Assembly (NCBI RefSeq): GCF_014203095.1
Contig: NZ_JACHIG010000001.1
Coordinates: 868,001-932,000, forward strand
Direction: 5' to 3'
DNA: 64,000 nucleotides
DNA from: Prosthecobacter vanneervenii
GTDB taxonomy: Bacteria; Verrucomicrobiota; Verrucomicrobiia; Verrucomicrobiales; Verrucomicrobiaceae
The notes below the pieces were generated by a model. That model did not search any database and was not told the DNA's origin. It saw only the letters and a list, made by a program, of their open reading frames with translations. Positions 24,598 to 30,914 of this stretch are shown piece after piece. Each line of letters starts with the position of its first letter. The first letter of the stretch is position 1. Position numbers and translations under genes: made by a program.

Positions 24598-24647
24598 TGT
24601 GCGGGGATCAAGATGATCCCCCTCCGTCTCTGCGGCAAAGCCTCTGG
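24598..24647 (+). repeat. GGATC hairpin repeat, partial copy
   Basis: GGGGATC-AAGAT-GATCCCC and the following CCTCCGTC...GCGGCAAAGCCTCTGG match one half of the 168-bp unit at 17889-18224. Confidence 0.7.
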
Positions 24648-24656
24648 AGCCAACAC

Positions 24657-24748
24657 AAAAAATCATCCCCCAAGAAGACCCCCCAAAACCCCCACAACCG
24701 GTTGTGGGGGTTTCGGTGGTTTGTTTTTGGTGGAGACGATGATTTTTT
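24657..24748. terminator. Nested bidirectional terminator between convergent genes
   Basis: The centre is a perfect 22-base palindrome at 24689-24710 (CCCCCACAACC and its inverse). It is nested in an outer inverted pair, AAAAAATCATC at 24657-24667 and GATGATTTTTT at 24738-24748. Each strand reads a GC-rich stem and then a T-rich run, between the plus-strand PSD1 gene and the minus-strand gene ending at 24767. Confidence 0.8.
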
Positions 24749-24766
24749 CCACCACCCCTCCCCGCT

Positions 24767-25831
24767 TCAAAAACCAGCCTTTTCCAGCTCGTGCACGATG
24801 AGTGCGGAAAAGGCCAGTTCATCAAAGCTTTGCGCGCTTTGTGCCAGCAGCTCCGTGGAGTAGATTTCATACAACAGGTAGGCCTCACGCAGCTCCGCCA
24901 CCGCGTCGTCGTATTCTGTCACGCGGCAGGGCAGCTTCAGCTCCCAGTCGGTGAAGCGGACTTTGCTAAAAAAGACGGAGCGAACCCAAGGCCAGTCATA
25001 CCTGAAGTAAGGGGGGGCTAGCCCCGTCAATGCAGTATCTACTCTCGGCCACGCCATGGCATCGAGCTGTGCCAGCAGAAGCTCCTCCTCGTCTGCCACC
25101 GTGGCTGACGGAGCGGACCAGCTCACGAGATTAGAAAACACCGCATGCACATCCTGCAGCCGCTGGTAAAGCCCCGGCATGGCCGTGATGGGATAGCTCG
25201 ACTGGACACCCACCGTCCACCCAAATCGAATCGGCAGCTCCATCACGCGGAGCTGCTGATAGTCGGGAGAAAAAACGGTCAGCTTGGTGTGCAGGTCTTT
25301 CCGATAGGGCAGCCCCTGAAACGTCCACCGCCCGGACTCATCGCGCAGCAGATGCTTTTCCCTGCACACCGGATCTCTGTCATCACGCAGCACGAGTTCA
25401 TCCGCCGTCAGCAGCTTCAGACCGATGCCAGGATCAAGCCCGTAGGTGGAAGGAAACACATCCTCATACAGCCGGGGCTCCTCGGCGTTCACATCGAGAG
25501 TCACGATGATGTTATCATACCGTGTAAAGAAGCGCAGACTGACGCGCCTTTCGCCCAGGCAGATCTGCTGGTCTGGATTGTCGAGCGCCTGCATGCGGTA
25601 CACTTCCCGTGCGCCGCCATTCGGATGGCGGTAGCGCAGGCAGTAGTTTCCGCCCGAGCGAATCCCGCCCGCGCCAGGGTCAGCCGTACGCACCAGCACC
25701 ACCTCCGCCCCGCCTGCCACCGGCCAGCGCTTGATCAGCGTGTCCTCCGCCCGCACCCCACCCACCACCACCAGCCATACCAGAGCATGGCATGCCAGCC
25801 AATGGCGCAGAATAAAGCGGCACAGATTCAT
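24767..25831 (-). CDS. Exported hypothetical protein, 354 aa (paralogue pair, member 1)
   Basis: Not recognised. The start at 25831 gives a signal peptide (CRFILRHWLACHALVWLVVVGGVRA). The mature part has a beta-rich first half (AEVVLVRTADPGAGGIRSGG, YCLRYRHPNGGAREVYRMQA) and a helical C-terminus (EYDDAVAELREAYLLYEIYSTE-like, LAFSALIVHELEKAGF). The signal peptide and the last ~60 residues match the neighbour at 26042-26623 (ATWLAC-type leader; TAYDRAVNDLSAAY; VAFLDLIEWEMKKG). It ends at the bidirectional terminator. Confidence 0.6.
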   Translation of the reverse strand: MNLCRFILRHWLACHALVWLVVVGGVRAEDTLIKRWPVAGGAEVVLVRTADPGAGGIRSGGNYCLRYRHPNGGAREVYRMQALDNPDQQICLGERRVSLRFFTRYDNIIVTLDVNAEEPRLYEDVFPSTYGLDPGIGLKLLTADELVLRDDRDPVCREKHLLRDESGRWTFQGLPYRKDLHTKLTVFSPDYQQLRVMELPIRFGWTVGVQSSYPITAMPGLYQRLQDVHAVFSNLVSWSAPSATVADEEELLLAQLDAMAWPRVDTALTGLAPPYFRYDWPWVRSVFFSKVRFTDWELKLPCRVTEYDDAVAELREAYLLYEIYSTELLAQSAQSFDELAFSALIVHELEKAGF

Positions 25832-25943
25832 CTCAGGTGGCATCAGCGTAGAGAATCTGGCATGACGTGGCAAGAAGGAACCTCGCCCGGCAAGTTCACA
25901 CCTCGCCGACAACCCAAAAAACAAAATCGCATCCTCAAAACAC

Positions 25944-25997
25944 ACTGCCAAAACTGCCGAAATACCCGTCCTCCGTAATTTCGGCAGTTTTGGCAGT
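25944..25997 (-). repeat. GCCAAAAC hairpin repeat, copy 1
   Basis: Perfect or near-perfect stem ACTGCCAAAACTGCCGAAAT with its inverse, loop ACCCGTCCTCCGT. On the minus strand it follows the stop of the gene at 26042 and is followed by TTTTGAGG and a GTTTTTTG tract. This suits a terminator for that gene. Confidence 0.75.
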
Positions 25998-26041
25998 ACG
26001 CTTTCAGCCGCGTATTTGATTTGGTGATGCACCTCACCTGA

Positions 26042-26623
26042 TCACCCATCCCCTTTTTTCATCTCCCATTCGATCAGGTCGAGAAACGCCACATCATCCA
26101 CACCATGCATCGACTTGGCCAGCCGTGTGGCAAAGTACTCCTGGCAGCAGCCATAGGCAGCGGAGAGATCATTCACCGCCCGGTCATAAGCGGTGTCGTA
26201 GCAGGGCAGCTCAGAGAGCGTGGGCCTGCTGGAGTCGAGACGGCGGAGGAAATGCTCCAGCATCAATGACTGCCTGATTGCAGGCATGCGCACCCAGCCG
26301 CAGTCCGCCCAGCACTCCGGACTCAGAAACAGAGGGGGCAGCGGCGTCTCGCGCCCCACCACCAGTGTCGGCGCAGGAGCTGCCTTCATTCTCGGCAGGA
26401 AAAAGAGCCCCGGGAGCGCCCGCACCCGCTCCAGCTTGGCGATGGACTGCGCGCGGTCGTCGATGTCTGAGACTCTCAGCCATCCCCTCAGGTCAGTGTC
26501 TGCTTGTTTAGAAATGGCCAGTAGAGAGGTCCATCCCTCCTCAGCCCGCGCAGCCGCCGCCATAAGGCATACCAGAACACAGCATGCCAGCCAATGGCGC
26601 GGAAGAGAGAAGCGCAGAGTCAT
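26042..26623 (-). CDS. Exported hypothetical protein, 193 aa (paralogue pair, member 2)
   Basis: Not recognised. The signal peptide (SLPRHWLACCVLVCLMAAAARA) and C-terminal helical region resemble the larger neighbour at 24767-25831, but the middle domain is shorter and different (ADTDLRGWLRVSDIDDRAQS, GLFFLPRMKAAPAP). The 5' flanks are also duplicated: both genes are preceded by a stretch with AGAGAATCTGGCATG.CGTGG and then CAAGAAGGAACCT. A tandem duplication with later loss or replacement of the middle is the simplest reading. Confidence 0.55.
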   Translation of the reverse strand: MTLRFSLPRHWLACCVLVCLMAAAARAEEGWTSLLAISKQADTDLRGWLRVSDIDDRAQSIAKLERVRALPGLFFLPRMKAAPAPTLVVGRETPLPPLFLSPECWADCGWVRMPAIRQSLMLEHFLRRLDSSRPTLSELPCYDTAYDRAVNDLSAAYGCCQEYFATRLAKSMHGVDDVAFLDLIEWEMKKGDG

Positions 26624-26775
26624 CTGAGGTGCATCAGAATAGAGAATCTGGCATGCCGTGGCAAGAAGGAACCTGAAGGGCCAAGATCGCGCCAGCGTAG
26701 GACAGAGATACCCCGCCCTGCCACACGCTGCGGACGGCGAACCTCTTGGATAGCCTGCTGCACCACAGACCCTTA

Positions 26776-26805
26776 TCTACGGACCCGGCGCAGCGGGTCC
26801 CTACC
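26776..26805 (-). repeat. GGTAGG hairpin repeat, copy 3
   Basis: On the minus strand GGTAGG is followed by the stem GGACCCG, loop CTGCGC, CGGGTCC. It pairs with copy 4 in inverse orientation. Confidence 0.75.
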
Positions 26806-26863
26806 AGCCCTGCGGCACGCGCCGCTCTAAGGCAGAAACCAGCCCCAGCCCCACCACTCCGGA

Positions 26864-26894
26864 TGGTAGGGACGCGCTGCGCCGCGTCCGTAGA
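26864..26894 (+). repeat. GGTAGG hairpin repeat, copy 4
   Basis: GGTAGG, then stem GGACGCG, loop CTGCGC, CGCGTCC. Copy 3 has GGACCCG/CGGGTCC in the same place, a compensatory change. The gap 26624-27152 has no gene apart from these and the hairpin at 27025. Confidence 0.75.
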
Positions 26895-27024
26895 ATCCTT
26901 CCTCCCAGCGCCCTCTCCCGCCCCATCCCTCTCCCCCATTCCCAACTCACCGCCTCTTCTCCATCCTGCCGTCCTCGACACGCCCCAGCTCGATCAAAAA
27001 ACAAAATCACACCCTCTAAAACGC

Positions 27025-27078
27025 ACCGCCAAAACCGCCGAAATACCCGTCCTCCGTAATTTTGGCGGTTTTGGCAGT
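27025..27078. repeat. GCCAAAAC hairpin repeat, copy 2
   Basis: ACCGCCAAAACCGCCGAAAT pairs with ATTTTGGCGGTTTTGGC around the same loop as copy 1. The flanks (CAAAATC before, TTTTCAG.CGCGTATTT after) are also shared with copy 1. Confidence 0.75.
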
Positions 27079-27152
27079 ACATTTTCAGCCGCGTATTTTT
27101 ATTTTGAGGCTGGCATCGCCGCCACACCCCGATGACGCTCATAAGCCCACCA

Positions 27153-27440
27153 ATGAAAATCTGGACATCTCCTCTTCCTCTGGCTCTGCTCTTCATCGTA
27201 GGATGCCAGTCGGCCAAGACACCGCCTCCACCCGATCCAGCGGGCCGTACCATTGGCTCCGCACACCTGACCCGAGATGGCATGCTCGAAGTCATGCTGC
27301 GTGCCGAGAGTGACGACGGCGCGGTGGGAGACGCCTTTTTTGTCTATAAGAAAGGTACTCCGGACTACCAGAAGATGCTCAATCATATTGGCGGGCTGAA
27401 GCGTGGAGAAAGCAAGCTGGTGCCTGCTTTTTCCGAGTGA
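27153..27440 (+). CDS. Small lipoprotein, 95 aa
   Basis: The start at 27153 gives a lipoprotein signal (MKIWTSPLPLALLFIVGCQS) with the lipobox FIVGC; the +2 residue Gln would favour the outer membrane in proteobacterial rules. The mature part is about 75 aa: a Pro-rich linker, then an alpha-beta unit (SAHLTRDGMLEVMLRAESDD, GDAFFVYKKGTPDYQKM). No family recognised. It stands alone between repeats; an upstream in-frame ATG at 27132 would bury the signal. Confidence 0.65.
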   Translation: MKIWTSPLPLALLFIVGCQSAKTPPPPDPAGRTIGSAHLTRDGMLEVMLRAESDDGAVGDAFFVYKKGTPDYQKMLNHIGGLKRGESKLVPAFSE

Positions 27441-27512
27441 GCCTCATGTCAGATGTGTGGTGCGTTTTCTTTCGATAACGCAGCCTCCCTCCCCTGCTCG
27501 ACATCTGCCATT

Positions 27513-27799
27513 GGCTCCTGGAAGGAGCCCGGATATTAGCCGGTGGTGGAGCGAGGCTTGGCGAGCGGGAACCACCGGATATGGTATGTCATACCATTGT
27601 GCTCAAGAGCGCATGCTGGAGGCATGCGAGAAGTGTGCGCAGTCTCCTCGTGCACGCTGGGCGGCCGCTTCCCTCTCGCATACCTTCGGCATGCGCCCCT
27701 GAAGGGAATCAGAGGTGTGTCAGGGTCCGGTGGTTCCCGCTGCACCGCTGCGCGGTTTCGCTCCACCACCGGCTAATGTCTCTGCTCCTTCCAGGAGCC
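27513..27799. mobile_element. MITE-like element with ~70-bp terminal inverted repeats
   Basis: The left arm (27513-27579) and right arm (27726-27799) are inverted copies. They share GGCTCCTGGAAGGAGC, ATTAGCCGGTGGTGGAGCGA and AGCGGGAACCACCGGA, with small differences between. The outermost 16 bases are themselves palindromic. The ~145-base core has no gene. Length, long inverted ends and absence of coding capacity fit a nonautonomous element. No clear target-site duplication was seen. Confidence 0.65.
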
Positions 27800-27865
27800 C
27801 TTACCGGGGTTGTCAGGCATGCGGTTGCCACAGCAGCATGGCCCACGACAGCACACAGAAAAATA

Positions 27866-27987
27866 TTTCACGCTCAGAAACACACCGCCAAAACCGCCGA
27901 AATACCCATGCGCGGCAATTTCGGCGGTTTCGGCAGTGCTTTCAGGCGGCATGCGCTGCATTTTTCATCCACAGATTGAGATGGTAG
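27866..27987 (-). pseudogene. Duplicated 3' end of the DUF3987 gene (remnant) with its hairpin
   Basis: Bases 27866-27987 align without gaps to 28058-28179 (offset 192), covering the hairpin (27884-27937) and the last coding bases of the downstream-lying DUF3987 gene. On the minus strand the remnant reads YHLNLWMKNAAHAA and stops at 27942, against YHLNPQAKNAMHAA in the full gene. Only this tail survives, so a second gene copy or its 3' end was once present here. Confidence 0.75.
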
Positions 27988-28075
27988 GTTGTGGCATTTA
28001 AGGCAGTTTTACGAACTTTCAGGCATCACCAGCGCAGACCAGATTCGCAGAAAAAAATTTCACGCTGAGAAACAC

Positions 28076-28129
28076 ACCGCCAAAACCGCCGAAATACCCA
28101 TGCGCGGCAATTTCGGCGGTTTCGGCAAT
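28076..28129 (-). terminator. GCCAAAAC hairpin repeat, copy 4, 3' of DUF3987 gene
   Basis: Stem ACCGCCAAAACCGCCGAAAT with its inverse, starting five bases after the DUF3987 stop on the minus strand. A TTTTTTTC tract follows about 17 bases later, so it may terminate that transcript. Confidence 0.65.
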
Positions 28130-28133
28130 GCTT

Positions 28134-30113
28134 TCAGGCGGCATGCATTGCGTTTTTCGCCTGTGGATTGAGATGGTAGCTGATGGTATGGCGTCCGGCC
28201 TTCACCACCGCAGGCTGCGTGGTGGCGATGAGCCAGCGGTACTCTGCCAATTGCTCACAGGCGGCTTCGGCATCTTCCGGCCTCAACAGTCCGCTCCACC
28301 CCTTTCTCCGCACATCCCGTGCCCGAAACTCCTCGGGCAGGCCTGCGGTGCCATCGAGCAGTTTTTTCAGCAGGGTGTGCACGGCGTCGGTGTCGGCGGT
28401 GGTGCTGGAGGCATAGACGCGGGCGGCGTGGCTTTCCAGGCAGTCGGCCCAGGAGAGGGCGCGCTGCAGGGCGCTGAGGGGCACCAGGCCGCCAAAGCTC
28501 TCCGCTGCGTGGATGAGCACGGAGAGCGCGGGGATGAGCTTGCGGTATTTGCCCAGGTGCGCCTCAAAGGGCGCGGGCATGCGGCCTGCGCGCAGGCGGT
28601 TCTCAAAACGGCTGCGCCAGTCGCGGAAGAGCTCCTGCGCCTCCGGGTCAAAGCGGAAGGTGGGGATGTCATCGCGCCCGGGGGCCACGCCCTGGCGCAG
28701 CAGCTCCTCGGCAGTCAGGTTTTCCATGGCCACAAAGACGCACTCCGCATCCCACTCGGCCGTGCGGTCCAGCGGGCGGTCGATGTCCTGCCACTCGGAT
28801 TTCACGTCCGGCCACACCATTAATGAAAAACGCTGCAGGAAGCCGTCTGCCCCCGCACTGTGGCTGCTGGCGGCACGCACATGACTGGCGATGACGCCCG
28901 GCTGGATGCTGCCCAGCACGCTGAGCGCGCAGGCCTCGATGTAGCGACGCCCGCGCCCGATGCGGTCAAAGGTGAACCCTTCCTTGCCGCTCCAGGCTTG
29001 CAGCAAAAAGGCGCGCAGGGATTGATTCCCCTCCTTTTCCAGCAGCGCCAGCAGACCGGCCAGCTCGTCCTGGTAGAGGAGCGTGCCGGTGGGGTTCTCG
29101 CGCAGCACCTCGCCCAGGGCTTCGAGGCTGGGATTGTTGACGGTGAGTCGGCGCAGCGGCGGGCCTTCCTCGTCCTCGTTCTGGATGAGCTGCGCGTAGT
29201 CAAAGGCCTCGCCGTTTTTGGTGGCCTTCTTGGCCGCACTCTCCAGCGCGCTGCGGCGCATGCGGGCCTCGATCTCCGTGGCCTGGCGTGCGCGCACCTG
29301 CTCGGCGTAGTTGCGCTGCGCATCGGCGGTCAGCGTCTTGAGCGGGCGCATGGCGGCCTGCATGGAGGGGGACTTCATCAGGGAGGGATTGCCGATGATC
29401 ATGCCCCAGAGATGGGGAAACTCGGTGTAGCCCTCATCATGCTCCTTGGGCTGGATGCAGAAGCGCCGGCCGCACACGCTGGAGAGCGCCGTCATGGCCG
29501 CCACGGCGGGAAACTCCGGCGGGCACTGCATGCGCTCGGCGATGTCGGTGATCCACGGGCGGAAGGTCTCCGGCAGCCAGTCGGGATCAAAGGGCAGCAC
29601 GGGTGGCAGCGCCGCCACCAGCGGCAGCGGGCGCGGGGCGTCCTCCCCCGTGGTGTAGGCGATGTGCTCCATCTTGTGCAGGCTCTGGCGCAGCACGGCG
29701 GCCATCTCCTGCGGTCCGGCATCGGCGCGCTGGGCCATCTCCGCAGCCTCCGCCAGCAGGCGGCGGCCATGCGCGTGGGCCAGCTGCCGCGCGTGCCACT
29801 CTGCCATTTCATAGCTGAAGATGGCATGTCGTCCCATGATCAGCCCCAGACTGCGCACGCCCTCGATGCCGCTCTGCCGGCGCAGGTGCACGGCCACGCT
29901 GTCCATGGTGATGACCTCCCCGCGTGCGTGCATTTCCAGCAGCAGCACCCAGAGTCGGCGACGCTCGGGGTCCACAAACACCTCCGGCATGCGGAGCACG
30001 CGCTGCAGCGCAGGCAGCCAGTCGGCATGCCCGTCCAGCACCACGGAGAGAATCTGCTCCTCGCTCTCCGGCGCGGAAAGCTGGGATCCGGTAAATTCAG
30101 TAGGATGGCTCAT
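28134..30113 (-). CDS. DnaB_N-DUF3987 protein (mobile-element primase/helicase-like)
   Basis: 659 aa. Residues about 17-110 resemble the DnaB N-terminal domain (SEEQILSVVLDGHADWLPAL, VDPERRRLWVLLLEMHARGE, ITMDSVAVHLRRQS). Residues about 185-530 are DUF3987: MIIGNPSLMKSPSMQAAMRP, LTVNNPSLEALGEVLRENPT, LLYQDELAGLLALLEKEG, FTFDRIGRGRRYIEACALSV and LGSIQPGVI. The family is common in phages and integrated elements, and GNPSxxKS is a P-loop-like segment. It probably serves replication of a mobile element. The HTH gene ends ten bases upstream, so the two form an operon. No integrase is visible. Confidence 0.8.
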   Translation of the reverse strand: MSHPTEFTGSQLSAPESEEQILSVVLDGHADWLPALQRVLRMPEVFVDPERRRLWVLLLEMHARGEVITMDSVAVHLRRQSGIEGVRSLGLIMGRHAIFSYEMAEWHARQLAHAHGRRLLAEAAEMAQRADAGPQEMAAVLRQSLHKMEHIAYTTGEDAPRPLPLVAALPPVLPFDPDWLPETFRPWITDIAERMQCPPEFPAVAAMTALSSVCGRRFCIQPKEHDEGYTEFPHLWGMIIGNPSLMKSPSMQAAMRPLKTLTADAQRNYAEQVRARQATEIEARMRRSALESAAKKATKNGEAFDYAQLIQNEDEEGPPLRRLTVNNPSLEALGEVLRENPTGTLLYQDELAGLLALLEKEGNQSLRAFLLQAWSGKEGFTFDRIGRGRRYIEACALSVLGSIQPGVIASHVRAASSHSAGADGFLQRFSLMVWPDVKSEWQDIDRPLDRTAEWDAECVFVAMENLTAEELLRQGVAPGRDDIPTFRFDPEAQELFRDWRSRFENRLRAGRMPAPFEAHLGKYRKLIPALSVLIHAAESFGGLVPLSALQRALSWADCLESHAARVYASSTTADTDAVHTLLKKLLDGTAGLPEEFRARDVRRKGWSGLLRPEDAEAACEQLAEYRWLIATTQPAVVKAGRHTISYHLNPQAKNAMHAA

Positions 30114-30123
30114 GGCGTGTACC

Positions 30124-30687
30124 TCAGGCGGCGGGGTTGAGGGTTGTGAAGGAGGAGGAGGAGGAGGAGGAGGAGGAGGAAGCGGCAGGCGCTGCCTGCT
30201 CGTGGTAGTTCGTGGTATTGGCAGATGCGACGGCGCAGCCAGATGAGGTAGGGCTGCCGGAGGCCGGAAGGTTTAAGGTAGGGAGGCTTGTCCCCAAGCC
30301 TCCGCCGGGCGTCCCCTGACTCTCTGCGCTCCCAGGGCAAACCCCGCACCCCAGGCCCTCTTGGCGTTGTGTGGCTGCTACGGTGCCGCCATCCTCCGAC
30401 GCGGCGGGCTGGGGACAGCCCGCCCTACCCAGCGCTGGGTGCGCAGCCACATGATACCGCGCCCGGAATGCGGCCTCCGCCTCCGCCAGGTCATAGCGCA
30501 CGGCCTTGCCGATCTTGAAATATGGCAGCACGCCCGTGTGTGTGAGCTCATCGATCATGCGCACGGAGAGCCCCACATGGGCCGCCATCTGCTGCCGTGT
30601 GATCATTCGGCCCGGCAGCCCCTCCGGCTGCCCGCCCCGTGCCCGGGCGGTGGTGGAGGTGGAAGAAGTGGAGGAGGACGTATTCAT
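30124..30687 (-). CDS. Excisionase/MerR-type HTH protein with low-complexity tail
   Basis: 187 aa from the ATG at 30687 (MNTSSSTSSTSTTARARGG). Residues about 28-80 form a winged-helix DNA-binding domain of the excisionase/HTH_17 type: MITRQQMAAHVGLSVRMIDE, LTHTGVLPYFKIGKAVRYDL, then AEAEAAFRARYHV. The remaining ~105 residues are low complexity and contain two GGTAGG hairpin repeats translated in frame, ending in a run of serines from a GGA triplet repeat. It probably controls or accompanies the DUF3987 gene, which starts ten bases downstream. Confidence 0.75.
   Translation of the reverse strand: MNTSSSTSSTSTTARARGGQPEGLPGRMITRQQMAAHVGLSVRMIDELTHTGVLPYFKIGKAVRYDLAEAEAAFRARYHVAAHPALGRAGCPQPAASEDGGTVAATQRQEGLGCGVCPGSAESQGTPGGGLGTSLPTLNLPASGSPTSSGCAVASANTTNYHEQAAPAASSSSSSSSSSFTTLNPAA
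30150..30180 (-). repeat. GGA trinucleotide run (poly-Ser)
   Basis: About nine consecutive GGA triplets on the plus strand encode a serine run on the minus strand near the C-terminus of the HTH protein. Length changes would stay in frame. Confidence 0.8.
30278..30303 (+). repeat. GGTAGG hairpin repeat, copy 5 (inside HTH gene)
   Basis: GGTAGG then GGAGGCTTG, loop TCCC, CAAGCCTCC, within the C-terminal coding part of the HTH gene. Confidence 0.75.
30403..30429 (-). repeat. GGTAGG hairpin repeat, copy 6 (inside HTH gene)
   Basis: On the minus strand GGTAGG then GGCGGGCTG, loop TCCC, CAGCCCGCC. It is inverse to copy 5, with a different paired stem. Confidence 0.75.
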
Positions 30688-30914
30688 GTTCTGTGTCGGT
30701 CTAGGATGTTGTTTCATGACAACCACTCGCTTGGGACCCTTTTTTAAAAGTCAACCGCCAAGTCGCACAAAAATGAACCATCCCGCACCCCGCTGCCGAC
30801 CACCGAACCACGATGAGCCGGAAAGCAGCAGGTCGTGGTATCCCCTGCCACAGCCGAAACCACGCCCCCCACCGCCGCGAAGCCCCCTCCCTGCAGCCAG
30901 CCAGCGGCTGGTCC

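Noticed and set aside
27513..27799. Integron attC or group II intron
   Set aside because: No integrase or cassette genes, and no reverse transcriptase or domain V-like signature; the long terminal inverted repeats fit a MITE better.
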